Notes under the pieces: model-generated
The model's database searches: none
Told to the model about the DNA's origin: nothing
The model's input: the letters and a program-made list of their open reading frames with translations, nothing else
Part shown: positions 1 to 12,154 of the stretch, in pieces
Layout: each line of letters begins with the position of its first letter
How positions within the stretch are numbered: position 1 is the stretch's first letter
Position numbers and translations under genes: made by a program
Assembly: GCA_026874595.1 (NCBI GenBank)
Contig: CM049313.1
Coordinates: 57,803,159-57,867,158, forward strand
Length of the DNA: 64,000 bases
Direction of reading: 5' to 3'
Origin: Sipunculus nudus
Lineage: Eukaryota; Annelida; Sipuncula; Golfingiida; Sipunculidae

Positions 1-390
1 TCCGCAGACTGATCAGATTGCTGAAGGCTTGCATTGTCTTGTACTAGCCATGTACCAGTACCCATAGTTTTTATCTGTGGCATCTGGGTTTAAGTATGTA
101 CTGGTACATAAAAATGGCAGCCCACATGAGTGGATTTCGAGAAATTAGTGAATTAAACCTGACAGGGATGGGGAAGGGCGTGAGAATTTGACACAAAAAT
201 ACTCTGAGGATAACATCCAGGCAAGACTCTACCTGCAGAGAAGTTTTGTGGCCAAGGGACATATATAGGCAAAGTTTACAGTTAAATAATGCTGTTTTGA
301 ACCACACAATAATCTTCAAATTATAGTAGGATGCCTATTAACCATGAGATTATGGGTATGAAAACACATGATATGACCATAAATAAACAA
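1..390. other. Non-repetitive flank of the leftmost exon
   Basis: Apart from the candidate exon at 159-232, no repeat, open frame or regulatory signal worth naming was seen; presumed intron. Confidence 0.3.
159..232 (-). CDS. Candidate exon downstream of the membrane-segment exon
   Basis: A strong acceptor (TTCTCTGCAG on the minus strand) and a moderate donor (GTCAG/GTTTAA) bound 74 bases. Read with two leading bases it gives 24 open codons ending exactly at a codon boundary, and the leading two bases complete the single base left over from exon 3489-3655. The peptide is rich in Pro, His and Cys (starts RVLPGCYPQS) and would lie just after the membrane segment. A second frame through the same stretch is also open, so the frame choice depends on the join to the upstream exon. 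The rest of the gene would lie beyond the left edge of the window. Confidence 0.33.
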
Positions 391-424
391 CAAGTGACCC
401 ATTGGTCATGACTCTGTGCTGAAA
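391..424 (-). repeat. Degenerate CAAG-end of an AGCTCAG-family element
   Basis: CAAG followed by TGACCCATTGGTCATGAC is a slightly altered copy of the 3' terminus (hairpin TGACCCATGGGTCA) seen intact at 5885, 12155, 16729, 20244 and 20749. No clear partner end was found; the tail of the array near 2330-2395 (CGGACGCCAGACAG followed by CAATAGCTGATG) might be a decayed one. A similar but weaker match lies near 3815. Confidence 0.4.
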
Positions 425-770
425 AGCAAGACCTACTGTTTTAAGAGGCAAATATTCAAAACATTTAACCACATTTTAATAAACTAGTTAGCTAGTTTTG
501 TCGAACCTATGTAGGATGAAAGGTATACATGCATGTCTGGTTAAGCAAATCACTTACTGGTCAAAGAAAAATACTGAATGCTAATGAGCTTATATTGTAA
601 AATGACTGACACTTATTAGTCTTATAATAACCAATAACATGCTAAACTTAACCAATGGACACAAATATCAGCTGTTGACCAACATGCACACCTAATTTCA
701 AGGCTGCCTGTGCATGAATTACTGAAACATTGGTGCTTTTGTATGAATTTATACTAACAATTGTTACAGG

Positions 771-1200
771 GGGAAATAAAGCGGACCAAACTGTCTGGCT
801 AGTGAAGCTTGCTTTTCTAGTGAAGCTGCTGGAACGTCAGGCATGTGCGCAACCAACATGGGTCGAATCCCGGATCGACCCAATGTTTTCCCCTGAGCGA
901 TTTGTCTTCATAAAGAAAATGGGGGCTCGTCCAGCTGAAGGTTAACTTTGTGGCGCAGGAAATAAGCTCACCAAAGTGTGACTCCTGGGATAATTAGTCT
1001 TGTTCTGATAGCAGAACACTCTTAAGAGGGGGTGTGTTAAGGGGTGACATAAAGCTTACCGAACTGTCTCACTAGTGAAGCTTGCTTTTCTAGCAAAGGG
1101 GTTGGAACACTGGACATGTGCGCCACCGACATAGGCCTGAATCCAGGATCAGGCCAGAATTTTCCCCTGAGCAATTTGTCTTCGTAACACAATGGACTAA
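771..1200 (+). repeat. Two-copy tandem duplication (period 274) with a covarying hairpin
   Basis: Two copies start at about 775 and 1049, sharing AGTGAAGCTTGCTTTTCTAG and CCCTGAGCRATTTGTCTTC. Each carries a 22-nt hairpin (860-881 and 1134-1155). The stem arms are GGGTCGA/TCGACCC in the first and GGCCTGA/TCAGGCC in the second, so three neighbouring base pairs have changed on both sides. The part GGGTCGAATCCC resembles a Pol III B box with one T missing, so a tRNA-derived SINE is one possible origin. Confidence 0.55.
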
Positions 1201-1365
1201 CTATATGAAACTAGAACATCAGTAGATGCTGACAAAAGTCCTCAGCCAAAAGAACAGTAACAGTAACACTGTTCTCATGTGTTCTCATGGATGAATATCT
1301 GTACATATCTCAGTTATAAATTTAAACTGGAGAAGTATGTACCATGATTCAATATAATCCACCAA

Positions 1366-2345
1366 TGTTTTTAGAAGATATCCTGCTCACAAGGCCAAAG
1401 TTGAAAAATCTAATAAAAAAATCATTAAAAAATCAGGAATTGTAGGTGGTGCCCCCAAACTTGTGCAGCAGGTACAGACCATCAGTCCCAATGATCATAG
1501 TAAGTTTTGTGAAAATCCACCCAATGGTTCCTAAAAATTAAGCTTCTAAGTATTTTTCTATAATCAGCTCTAAAACATAAAAAAAAAAACAGGTCAAGGT
1601 CACCCATCTTTGAACATGACCGAGATATTGTCGATATACATCTTCAACGAAGAAATAAAATTCCTACAAAGAATCCTTTTAGAGATATCTTGCTCACAGG
1701 GCCAAAGTTGAAAATTCGGATAAAAATTCATAAAAAACAGAAATTATCGGTGGCAGCAACAAACTTGTGCAGAAGGTACAGACCATGAGTCTCCAGAAAC
1801 CATAGTAGGTTTTGTAAAAATCCACCCAATGATTCCTGAGAAATAAGCTTCTAAGTGTTTTTCTATAATCAGCTCTTAAACGTAGAATAATTGGTTATGG
1901 TCACCCATCTTCGAACTTGACTGAGATTTTGTTGATATACATCATCACCAAAGAAATAAAATTCCTACAGTGAAATAAAATTCCTAACCCTAACCTTTTA
2001 GAGATATCCCACTCACAGGGCCAAAGTTGAAAAATCCGATAAAAATTCATTAAAATTCAGAAATTGTAGTTGGCCCCACAAAAATTGTGCAACAGGTACA
2101 AACCAACAGTCCCCATTACCATAGTAAGCTTTGTGAAAATCCACCCAAAGGTTCCTGAGAAATAAGCTTCTAAGTGTTTTTATATAATCAGCTCTAAAAC
2201 GTAGAAAAATAGGTCAAGGCCACCCTTCTTCAAACTTGAACTAGATTTTGTTGATATACATCATCACCAAAGAAATAAAATTCCTACGGTGAATCCTTTT
2301 AGAGATATCCCGCTCACAAGGTAAATGTTAACGGACGCCAGACAG
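1366..2345. repeat. Tandem array, about three units of roughly 300 bp
   Basis: The phrase TTTTAGAGATATCxxxCTCACA recurs near 1370, 1677, 2006 and 2299 (spacing about 307, 329, 293). Units share GGCCAAAGTTGAAAA, ACTTGTGCAGMAGGTACAGACC and GTCAAGGTCACCCATCTT. It ends in GGACGCCAGACAGCCGGCCAGACAGAC at about 2331. Layout and tail resemble the central repeats of the rolling-circle elements elsewhere in the window, but no intact termini were found. Confidence 0.6.
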
Positions 2346-2399
2346 CCGGCCAGACAGACACATTGAGGTGACAACAATAGCTGATGTGAGGGCTAATAT

Positions 2400-3488
2400 A
2401 ACTGAAAAAGTCATACTCATGAAAAACTTTTTCATTAAATCTTGTGAGAACTTTGCACAATTAATGGCATATAAATGAGATCATTGGACATTATTTCAAC
2501 TTGAAGGACAAAGGCAAAATCTATAATTTTTTTGTGATAACTACAATCACATGACCACCATTGACCAGTCACATCATGAGCATACCATGAAACAAGTGCT
2601 GAGAAAATGTTGAGAAAACACTGAATATCCTTTTATTTAGTCCACAGTTAATAGTATGCATAAATTAAATTAAGTTCCAGCACAAGATATGAACCCACAG
2701 CTGAACTTTTCTCATTGCGATTGTTTATAACACATTTGCAGTAGTCTCGAATTAATAACTGGATTTTATTGGGAAAAAGTAAATACCTAAGGAGCATCAC
2801 AAGCCTATAATAAACAATAAAGCCATTGGTGATCCACATGCATAGCAAATTTTATGGCGTTGCATGAGTTTATCATTGAGATATATTTATGAATTTTTTC
2901 TCAAAATGGACCAAACACAGTGAATTTGACACCTTTAAGAGAATCAGGAAAGGCAGATTATTTTCATGTTTTCCCACTGACAAGTTTGATGGTAAAACTG
3001 AGGCACATACTGGTAATTTATATTTAAACCAACACACAACATTTGTTCAACAACCTTGATCTTTCCAGTGAAGGATCCAGAAGGGGGGGGGGGGCGGAGG
3101 TCAAGAGCCCCCCCCCCCCCCCCCCCCCCACTTTTTACCTGAACCTTTTTATAACCTTGGGTTTCAAACCAAATTTTGCGGCCTGGACCCCCTCCTTCCC
3201 AGACAAGAGTACCCTTTTTTAGGTTTTTCTTTTTTTAAGGTCTTCCTGGGTTGGACCTTCCCCTCTCCAGAATTGTGGATCTGCCCCTGCATTCAGCACT
3301 TAGGAATGGGACACTAGAGTCAGCTGATAAATAACTTCCCTTTTTAATGATGGTGTGATAAACCATGTGTTGCAGCTGTAGTCACTGCAGGTTTCAATAC
3401 CTTAGAAACAGTTGTAAATTTCTGGTTTTGTGAAAGTGTGTCACCAATGCATGTGGTCAAGGTAGTCCTAAATGCATAAAGTACTCAC
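2400..3488. other. A+T-rich non-coding stretch with paired G and C homopolymers
   Basis: No gene seen. A G run at about 3083-3094 and a C run at about 3108-3129 face each other across about 13 bases, so the strand could fold on itself or form G-quadruplex. The rest is unremarkable. Confidence 0.4.
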
Positions 3489-3655
3489 TTGCTGGTTCAA
3501 CTTTGTGTGTAAATCTCTGGTAGCTGGAGTAGAGTATGTAGATGATTAACAGGACAGGCAGACCACACTTAACAAAGCTTACTATACCACGACGCATGAT
3601 GATCAAAATGGACTCCATCATACTGCCTTCAACGACATGGTGTCCAGATGTAAAT
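3489..3655 (-). CDS. Internal or start exon with one membrane-spanning segment, unrecognised protein
   Basis: The minus strand shows an acceptor (TGTGTGTTACAG) just above 3655 and a strong donor (GTGAGTAC) just below 3489. Between them one frame is open: one base, 55 codons, one base. The peptide has tandem methionines near its residue 12, a basic pair (MRRG), then a strongly hydrophobic run beginning CGLPVLLIIYILYSS and ending in YQRFTHK. That is a single membrane segment with positive charges on its N side. If translation starts at the tandem Met, the layout is that of a type II membrane protein such as a Golgi-anchored enzyme; that is inference only. Its phases fit the candidate exons at 5689-5785 (upstream) and 159-232 (downstream), which raises confidence. 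The introns are filled with repeats. Family not recognised. Confidence 0.5.
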
Positions 3656-5688
3656 CTGTAACACACAATGATACAAACTGTGCTTATAAAAAGATCTCTA
3701 CTGTATACTTCACATGTATATTGTACAGGACTCTGTATGACTTGGTTATATATGTATTCAATAAATAAAATGCTGTTCAAAATACTGATAAAATTAAACA
3801 AGACTCAATAATATGCACCGACAGACCATGAGTCATGGTTTTATGCTGAATTTGTCCTCTAGGAATTTTAAATTTATCAATTAATATAGTGAATGATGGG
3901 ACACTGGTGATGTGAGAGATTGTAAAAATGTCATAACTGATTTCTTATGGGTTTAGATAAATTTACAAATGAGGAATAATGTATCAAATATTCTGCTGCT
4001 CCTACTGCTGATATCAACATCATTCCTACAATAATGTCTATGCACGATCATTTCAGGTTTGTTATTTGTTCATAAGTGAAACATGTCTATCAAGCACTTG
4101 CGCAGGTACCCTTCAAATGCAGTGGTTATATACACACTTTAGTCACAGTACATCTCTTCAGTTAATAAAGCAAGTATTGCTGGGTTTCTCCACCAGGCTT
4201 AGCACCTGAACAAGTATTGTGGTTAAACCCATGAGAGCTGGGTGTCACAGTATGCTCCATAAGCAGCTGTTACACTACGCTCAACTATTTGCTCCACTAA
4301 CCGCTGCGGTTGTTTGGCCACCAGACGATGCTGTCTCTGTAGAATTCCCTCCTGCATAATATTAAACCATCCCCCCCCCCCCTGTTGGAATACACAGGAT
4401 GCAATTGTAACCTTTCAGGACAGTCTCTATACTAACTCGCTGGTGTGACCTGGGGTCAGTTAATTATTTCCACCTGTTTGCAAACTTCCTCTCTTGCAGT
4501 TCTGCGCAAAGAGCTTTGCATGGGTGCAGCCATTTTGTTTTCAGATTTCGTTTTTGAGCTATGCATGGGTGCAGTCACCTTTGTCCACATGCTGAGTCAA
4601 TCAGATTTTACCTTACCCATCGTCAAATTGCTGGATGTTTGGCAGCATGCAAAACCTGAAGAATCCTTCAATTTCTCACAGTGTGTGAGTGGAAAGTTCC
4701 AGGGAAGTCACACACTGTGTTCAGAGCATAGGTGTCACAGGTTAAAAACTTGGGAGTTCAATGCAAAATGCAATATCACACATTAAATGGTTAAAATGAA
4801 GGAGATATAGAATGATGAAATGTATTATCCCTGTATAAGGAGTGTTATACAGGCTGTTTTAACAATCCTCCATTAAGTCTGTGAAAACCATCTCAAGCAT
4901 GCAGTCCACAAACTGAACAGCAAATTTATGCAAAAAAGTGAAATTTATTAATGTAAAAAGTCCTTTAACATGTTTTTATTCAATCATAATAACAAACTCA
5001 TATGGTGCTCAGCAGAGTGCATACCCCATCCAAGGTGAACCAATCTTACTGGATAAGTCCTTCATCCAGAGGCACATCTAAATTTAATGGGGGATTACTT
5101 AATCCCCAAACAGCCAAACCTAAACCCAAAAAAACAGACCAACCAAATGTAAAACTGTAAAAAATAAATAAATAAAACCTACCAACCATACAGTAAAACT
5201 TGCTGTAAAAAAATACTCACCAACAGAACAAACAAACAGTTAAACCTACTGTAAAAAAAAATAAAAACAAAACTGACCAACAGACAAACTATACAGAAAA
5301 ACTTACCTAAAAAAAAGAGATACTGTCAAACTGAACAACCAAACCATACCACCTACAGTAAAATAAAAACCAATACCCTTCCAAACAAAGAAGCAAACAA
5401 AACCAATCAGGTATTAAAAAATAAGACTATTTAAGGCATATCAGATATCATATAAATTTATCCATCAGTATTTAAAACATATATAAAGGCATATAAAAGC
5501 CTAATTATTAAGTGTTTTGAATTCCTTTGCAGGCTCTACTCAATATACACTATATACTTACGACAGAATAATGCAATATACATTACTGTTTCAGTCATAG
5601 ATTTACTTTCAAATGGATATATATGACTTTCTGTCAGGAATTTCGCCATTCAACAATGTTACTGACATCAGGGAGAAGGTACACTTAC
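3656..5688. other. Presumed intron with an A/C-rich low-complexity block
   Basis: No further exon recognised. Between about 5110 and 5400 is a run of degenerate units of the type CAGTAAAACTTGCTGTAAAAA separated by CAAACAAACA, strongly depleted in G. Near 4510-4580 the phrase GCATGGGTGCAG is repeated at a spacing of 55 bases. Confidence 0.35.
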
Positions 5689-5785
5689 TGTGTGTTACAC
5701 TCTTTAAATGGCCATGGCATTTGGAGTGCCCAAACTCTCATGCTATCAATGAAACAAAGGCATAAGTTTGAAACAAGACATGCTG
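5689..5785 (-). CDS. Candidate internal exon upstream of the membrane-segment exon
   Basis: On the minus strand a TTATTTCAG acceptor precedes this 97-bp stretch and a consensus donor (GTAAGTG) follows it. Only one of the three frames is open: two bases, 31 codons, two bases. The peptide is Cys-rich and hydrophobic at its start (ACLVSNLCLCFI) and ends with a Trp/Pro-rich part (MPWPFKECNT). Two bases at the end plus one at the start of 3489-3655 give a complete sense codon, so the two exons join in phase. The acceptor is a NAGNAG (CAGCAG), so two alternative 3' splice sites three bases apart would keep the frame. No homologue recognised. The call rests on splice sites and phase agreement, so a chance open frame remains possible. 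Confidence 0.4.
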
Positions 5786-6054
5786 CTGAAATAACATTTC
5801 CCTGCTTGGTTAACAATAAAATACCACTATACCTTGCTGTGTGAACCATTTTCATGAAAAAAAACAACAAGAAACAATTTTGAACAAGTGACCCATGGGT
5901 CATGACGCTCAGCTGCCAAGCATGACCTGCGACATCATGGGCTGCAATTCACAACTTCTAGTAAAATTGTTGCAGAACCTATATGCCAATTTTGTTTAAA
6001 CTTTCTACATTGCCATAAATTCTTATCATATATGTCTGGTTAAAACATGGTGAA

Positions 6055-8001
6055 CTAGATATTTCTTGGCACCGCAGGTGCCATAGTATCCCCAGACAAT
6101 TAATCCCCCCCCCCTTTAAGAATAGGCCCCCCATCTTCAGCAACAATTAATATCAGACCACACTCATAGAAAAGGTCATTCTCATAGAAAAGGTCATGAT
6201 CCAAATTTCAATATACATCATCCCCTAACCCATGTCTATGTATATGCAAGAAATCTGTCCATTAGTTTTTGACTTATAATGCTCACAATACTGTTAAGTG
6301 GCAATGATGGGGTATTAAACGGCACGAAAACAAGTAAAAGAATAACAGGTGGCACCACCTGTTTCCTGTACATGACAACACTATCCAAGATCTTCGTTCA
6401 AGTTGATTTTTGGACCAATCAATGCATCCCTTATTGAGAAATTAATGATTTTGTGTGATTTTCACCATATATGGCAATATTCAAGGTCAAGGCCACTCAT
6501 TGGAAAGGTCATGACCCCTATTCAAATAAACATTATCCTATAACCCATATCCATGTATATGCATAATATGAAAGAAATTTGTCCATTAGTTTTTGACTTA
6601 TAATGCTCACAGTACTGATAAATGGCAATGATGGGGTATTAAACGGCACAAAACAAGTAAAAGAATAACAGGTGGCGCTACCTGTTTCCTGTACATGACA
6701 ATACTTTCCAAGATCTTCGAACATGTTGATTTTTGGACCAATGCATGCATCCCTTATTGAGATATTAATGATTTTGTGTAATTTTCACCATATATGGCAA
6801 TATTCAAGGTCAAGGCCACTCTAATAGGAAAGGTCATGACCCCAATTTATATATACATTATCCCATAACCCATGTCTATGTATATGCATAATATGAAAGA
6901 AATCTGTCCATTAGTTTTTGACTTGTAATGCTCACAGGTTATAAATGTACTGTGAAGTGGCAATGATGGGGTATTAAACGGCACGAAAACAAGTAAAAGA
7001 ATAACAGGTGGCGCCACCTGTTTCCGGTACATGACATTACTATCCAAGATCTTCGGTCAAGTTGATTTTTGGACCAATGCATGCATCCCTTATTGAGAAA
7101 TTAATTATTTTGTGTGATTTTCACCATATATGGCAATATTCAAGGTCAAGGCCACTCACTGGAAAGGTCATGACCCCTATTCAAATAAACATTATCCTAT
7201 AACCCATATCCATGTATATGCATAATATGAAAGAAATTTATCCATTAGTTTATGACTTATAATGCTCACAGTACTGATAAATGGCAATGATGGGGTATTA
7301 AACGGCCAGAAAACAAGTAAAAGAATAACAGGTGGCGCCACCTGTTTCCGGTACATGACATAACTATCCAAGATCTTCGGTCAAGTTGATTTTTGGACCA
7401 ATGCATGCATCCCTTATTGAGAAATTAATGATTTTGTGTGATTTTCACCATATATGGCAATATTCAAGGTCAAGGCCACTCTCATAGGAAAGGTCATGAC
7501 CCCAATTTAAATAAACATCATCCCATAACCCATATCTATGTATTTGCATAATATGAAAGAAATCTGTCCATTAGTTTTTGACTTATAATGCTCACAGTAC
7601 TGTCAAGTAGCAATTTTGGGGATATTAAATGGCATGAAAACAAGTAAAGCATAATAGGTGGCGCCACCAGTTTCTGGAACATGACAACCCTATCCATGAT
7701 CTTCGATCAACTTGATTTTGGGATCAATCCATGCAAGTTTTCTTGAGATATTTAAGAATTTGTGTGATTTTCCCCAAAATTGAACCTATTCAAGGTCAAG
7801 GTCACTCTCCTAGTTGAGGTCATGACCTCATTTTAAATAGGCGTTGTCCTCTCACCCATATCTATACATATACCAAGTTTGGTAAAGATCTGTGAAATAT
7901 TTTTTGAGTTATTGTGTCCAAAAGAAATCTCTGCGGCGGCGGCGGCAGCGCGACTGTGCCTAAACCATAGTATCTCCAGACTATGTCTGGCGATACAATG
8001 A
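6055..8001 (-). mobile_element. Helitron-like element nested in 5885-10208
   Basis: Read on the minus strand the 3' end is GGCACC-TGC-GGTGCC (a 6-bp-stem hairpin), nine bases, CTAG, then host T, which is the textbook Helitron terminus. The 5' end at 8001 is TCATTGTATCGCCAGAC preceded by host A, so the element sits at an A/T dinucleotide. GTATCGCCAGAC at the 5' end is matched inverted by GTCTGGGGATAC next to the 3' hairpin. A GCC/GGC-rich patch lies near the 5' end at about 7931. About five units of 325-333 bp fill the middle (6130-7870), several carrying CAGGTGGCGCCACCTG. No coding capacity. Confidence 0.72.
6130..7870. repeat. Tandem array of about 5.3 units, 325-333 bp
   Basis: GGTCATGACCC-type unit starts recur near 6191, 6506, 6831, 7164, 7491 and 7818. 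Shared landmarks are CCATTAGTTTTTGACTTATA, GGGGTATTAAACGGC and the palindrome GGTGGCGCCACC (perfect at about 7007 and 7331). The first and last units are the most diverged, as expected of an array that expands from its centre. Confidence 0.8.
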
Positions 8002-9169
8002 TGGTCTGAGGCAAAATGTATGGTTGTTGAGCTATCAGGAACTAATCCCACAGCTTGCTCGATACCTGTCAGTCTCAAAAGGAATACCACACAGGCCACA
8101 TATAAGGTCAAAATATAGCAAAAGATCAAGGAAATCCATGCAAGAATTATTGTGAAACGGGTGCTTCCATATTATTTTTTATTCAATTCAAGCCAACTGT
8201 ACTGAGCTTTCATAAATGATGGTCATATTTATTAAGAAATCTTTGACCCAATGCAAGATTACATTAATATACATCCCACTGCATTCACTTTAATAGTTCT
8301 TGAGATAATATGTTCTACAGGAATTTAAAGATGGCGTCCTGGTGGCCATATTGGATTTCTGACAGGTCAGAAATTGAACAACAAACATCCTCTAAAAGGT
8401 ACCAAACATCATAAAAAAATCACAGAAACTGTCCTGGCAAAAGGATTTCTAAAATGGCTACCTGGCAGACATAATGGTTTTCTGACAAGTCACACATCCT
8501 CCAATAAGACACTAAACTTGTAGCAATTGCTTCAAAGAATGTAACAGTTATGAATGTCCAAAACAATTCAAAAGGCATGATCAGGTTGGAGAGCTCTCAT
8601 ATCAGATTTATGAACATGCAAATGTAAAAAGTGCAAGTCCAATTTGTTTTAATTATCAGCTTGCTATTCAATGGGGTCAGCAGGGTAGGTAAACTGCAAA
8701 ACCTAAAAGAAAAGAAATGCAGAAAGCATCACTAAGAGTCTTGTAATCAAATAAAGCCATCCTAAATCCAGGTACAGACCCACATATTATCAGAACAAAC
8801 ACTTGCTGGTATATCTGATGATTTGTATAATAATATTCAGATATCTAGAAAACTAAGTTTATTGCTATGATTCCATGATATAAACTGCAAAATGTTCCCA
8901 TCATTTTATAAATCAGTAGCTAAACTTAACACTTAACTCTCATAGTCTTAATGCCTGGCCACAGCATTCCGGCAACAGTGTTTTTGTTATGCACTAATGA
9001 TATATTCTTATCACTCCATGAGCTGATACAAAAGGGAGTCATATATCACAAGTGTCACTGACAATTATGGGCACATAGTGAGATGTACCAGTTGTGAGTG
9101 CCATATGGATTTATATATACAAGAAAACAAGAAAAATAGAGATGGTCTACAAAATAAGTTATTGTGAAC

Positions 9170-10010
9170 ATCCCTGACCTATGACCTTGGCCTTTTGCCC
9201 ACATATCAACTGGATTCTTTCTAAATGATGGGTAACTACTAACCACTTACATCTGGCCGGGTGTAATTACTTGGCAACCAATGAGTAAATAACTTAGACC
9301 TGCAACCTTTTACCTCCTGACCAGCTGACCTCAAAATCAATTAGTTATTTCTTCATGCAAAAAGACCCATAAATATGAAGTTTGAATCAAATTCAGTGAT
9401 GCATAGATGTGGCATATGTGAAAAACTGAAGGTTTGGGTTGAACAGTTTCACTTGAAATATGTTCACAAGCATTTAGAACAATATTGTGACCTTGACCTT
9501 TGACCTTTTGAACTCAACATCAATAGGCTTCTTCTCCTATTGGTAGGTAAGCCATATATGACAGATATAAAGTATAGATTGAAAAGTTTGCTGAAAATGA
9601 CTCCACACAAGAAGAGGGTGCTGTGAACTTGACCTTTGACCTCAAAATCAACAGGTCTTTTCCCCTGTTGGCAGAGAAGCGATATCAGTGCTGAAAGGTT
9701 TAGCTTGAAATGTGTCCACAACCTTTTCAAAGAAGTGGATCCTGTGACCCTGACCTTTGACCTTGTGACCTCAACATCTATAGGATTCTTCTCCCACTTA
9801 GTAGGTGAGCTATCTGTGAAAGATCAAAGAATTGGGATGAAAGGTTTGGCTTAAAATGCATCCTGAGGCTTTTCAAAGAAGTTGGTTCTGTGACCTTGAC
9901 CTTTGACCTTGTGACCTCAAAATAATTATGGTTCTTCCCCTGTTGGTAGGTGAGCTGTATGTGGAAGATGGAAGGTTTGGGATGAAAATTTTGGCTAAAA
10001 GAATTATTTC
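9170..10010. repeat. Tandem units rich in TGACCT half-sites
   Basis: Units of roughly 115-145 bp start with TGACCTTGACCTTTGACCTT near 9488, 9628, 9740 and 9890, preceded by a degenerate one at 9175. The complementary strand reads AGGTCAAAGGTCAAGGTCA, that is, closely packed direct repeats of the nuclear-receptor half-site AGGTCA. Whether any is bound is unknown. Related units fill 56830-58310 in reverse orientation. Confidence 0.7.
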
Positions 10011-10208
10011 TGGGGGGTGCAAACACACCCCATAACTTTGAGAATATAGGTTGCAGTGACCTAATTTCAGGTTTGCAAGGAGATCTTTTTAGAACCTCTA
10101 AATCTGCTTAGGGTTCATGGCCCTAGCCCCTATGGTTACGATTTGTGCCCTGCGCCGGACAAAGACCCATCGCTATAGCCCAGCATGACTGAAAGTCAGC
10201 TGAGCTAA

Positions 10209-12154
10209 AAAAAGGATACAGAAATTATAAGTTATAAGCACATCACATGTAACATCAAATGCTCAACCTCAGTTGGTATATTTAATGGAATCATTACTTT
10301 CTTAGTAAACTCATGAATCTGTCCAATGACCCATGATTGAATCTTACATCGGTTATCCAGTTAATACCCCTGTATCATTCCCCTAAGAAAACTTAGTAGA
10401 TATCACTCTATTAAAGGAGGCCGTGATACTGATAAAACAAGTAAATTTGTGATATTTGTGTCCTGCTCTTAAAATATATGCTTCCTGTGATCTTCATGCT
10501 TGTCTTCTCAATATGTTTTAGTTTTTATTTCCCCCTGTTGATATCTATACGTCATAGTGCCTGTGTTTTAGTTTTCATTGTCACCTGAAGATGTGTCCAC
10601 ATGTAAAATTTTTGTTGTGAATTGGGAACCAAAGGGATATTTTAGTTTTGTTTTTGAGCTGGTGATAATAAATTTTCTGACTCTCCAAAACCGATCATAG
10701 CTAAGGTCAGCAAAAGAGCAATCACTGATCCAAATTTTAATGAGATTGGACAATATTAAGGAAAGTTATCTCATGGAAATGAAAAATCTGACTGACAGAC
10801 ATACAGAGGGACAGGAAGACAGACAAACCAAGATCAATGTCCCCTGTTCCGTGAAAACAGGGTACAAAAAGCAGTACTCACAAGCTTTCAACTGACTAGT
10901 AAAGCTGATATACTGACTATATTCAAGTCTGATGAAATATAAGAATACAACAGCAATATTAAAATTTCAATATACTGGGGTAAATGTACCTATGTTACAC
11001 AGGCCACTTTGTGTCACATGGACAAACATATACGGGTACGGGTACTGAGTTATATGAGGCCTGGGTAAGTATGTATTGTAACCAAACATTTAGTGTTCAG
11101 ATAGATGTAATAAGTTGTTGAATAACATTCAGCCTTAACACACACACATGCGCAAGCGAGGTTTTGAATCAGACAGTCAAATTTGCGCACTCAGTTAACA
11201 CAGTCATGAATGTGAGGCCATCTTACCACAGCTGTCTGTTCACTGAAGTTGTAAAACAAAGGTTCACAGAAGACCAGCCACATTTACTGGCAGATAAAAG
11301 CTGCAAGTCCATACACAAAAACACCTTATCAAATACAACTAGTGTGTTTGCATGCCTGTCACTTCAGTCACTAGCAATACACACAGTTAGGTCCTAAAAA
11401 TGATTATTGGTATGGGAAACAGTTCCCAGGGATTTTAACATGCTTTTCAGCCACTTTTATGGCAATTGTGTTTGGGTACAAATTAGGCACAGATCTATCC
11501 CTCTGATCAACAACAACATGCAAGGGCTGTATTATGCTTGTTCACACACATGAAAATTGTCCTTGACACAATGATATCCTTGTGACCAGTTAGTGGTCTT
11601 CCCCGTTTATGTCATTTTTTGGGGGCAAAATTTTGTAGTGTGTCTGTGCCAGGTGTAATATGACTTGAACTGACTGATCATCAAATGGGTTTTCTACATT
11701 AACAACCACACTAAGTAGAGAAACAATGGCCTATGATGGCATGAACCCCAGTGCTAGGTGGAACTTGATGTGAAGGAAGATTTTGTTAAATTTTTTTAAA
11801 AGATTTGATTCCCTAAAGAAATGAAGGAGAGGTCAGGTGGCATATGATCATCTGACAGATAGAGAAGAAAGCCATTTATTTTATGAATACAAATGTATTT
11901 TCAGTCACAATCTGTTATATGACCTAGACTTTATTCAAGTTTCGGTCAGCCTTGCTTAAAGGGGCATAATCAGGAGCAATATCATGCCTATTCTTTCACA
12001 CTATCAGTTCACCTTTGCTTTAAAAACACAAGTTTCCAGGCAAAATTATAGCAGCACTGCAGCAGGTGGTTTCAGTCCTTCCCATTTAGCCGCTGACACT
12101 TTGCTATGATTTTGGGTGTTTATAAACACAATCTACATGTGTCTGTTTACAATA
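10209..12154. other. Mostly unclassified DNA with a repeat tail at 10430-10865
   Basis: The 10430-10865 part has the style of a repeat tail: CAAATTTTAATGAGATTGGACA, GACAGACATACAGAGGGACAG, then a hairpin CCCTGTTCCGTGAAAACAGGG at about 10841-10861 followed by TACAAAAA. Its other end was not found. 10866-12154 shows no gene or repeat that I can name. Confidence 0.35.

Larger units (their letters stand above)
5885..10208 (-). mobile_element. Rolling-circle-type (Helentron-like) element, AGCTCAG family, interrupted by another element
   Basis: The left end is CAAG plus the 14-bp palindrome TGACCCATGGGTCA and CGCTCAGCTG. The right end is the imperfect palindrome ending AAGTCAGCTGAGCTA at about 10207. 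The half-site GCTCAGCTGA of one end reappears inverted as TCAGCTGAGC in the other, the asymmetric inverted repeat seen in Helentron-type elements. The interior holds the 6055-8001 element and, at 9170-10010, tandem units rich in TGACCTTTGACCTT. Net length without the insertion is about 2.4 kb, close to the related copy at 55502-58404. No transposase or helicase frame is present, so it is non-autonomous. Polarity is inferred from the hairpin-plus-CTTG end. Confidence 0.6.

Noticed and set aside
3810-3850. Possible CAAG-type terminus
   Set aside because: Only GACCATGAGTCATG is left of the palindrome, with no CAAG and no partner; too weak to call.
8004-8090. Exon-like minus-strand frame next to the 5' end of the 6055-8001 element
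   Set aside because: It lies inside the 5885-10208 element and has only an acceptor-like site, with no matching donor after removing the insertion.
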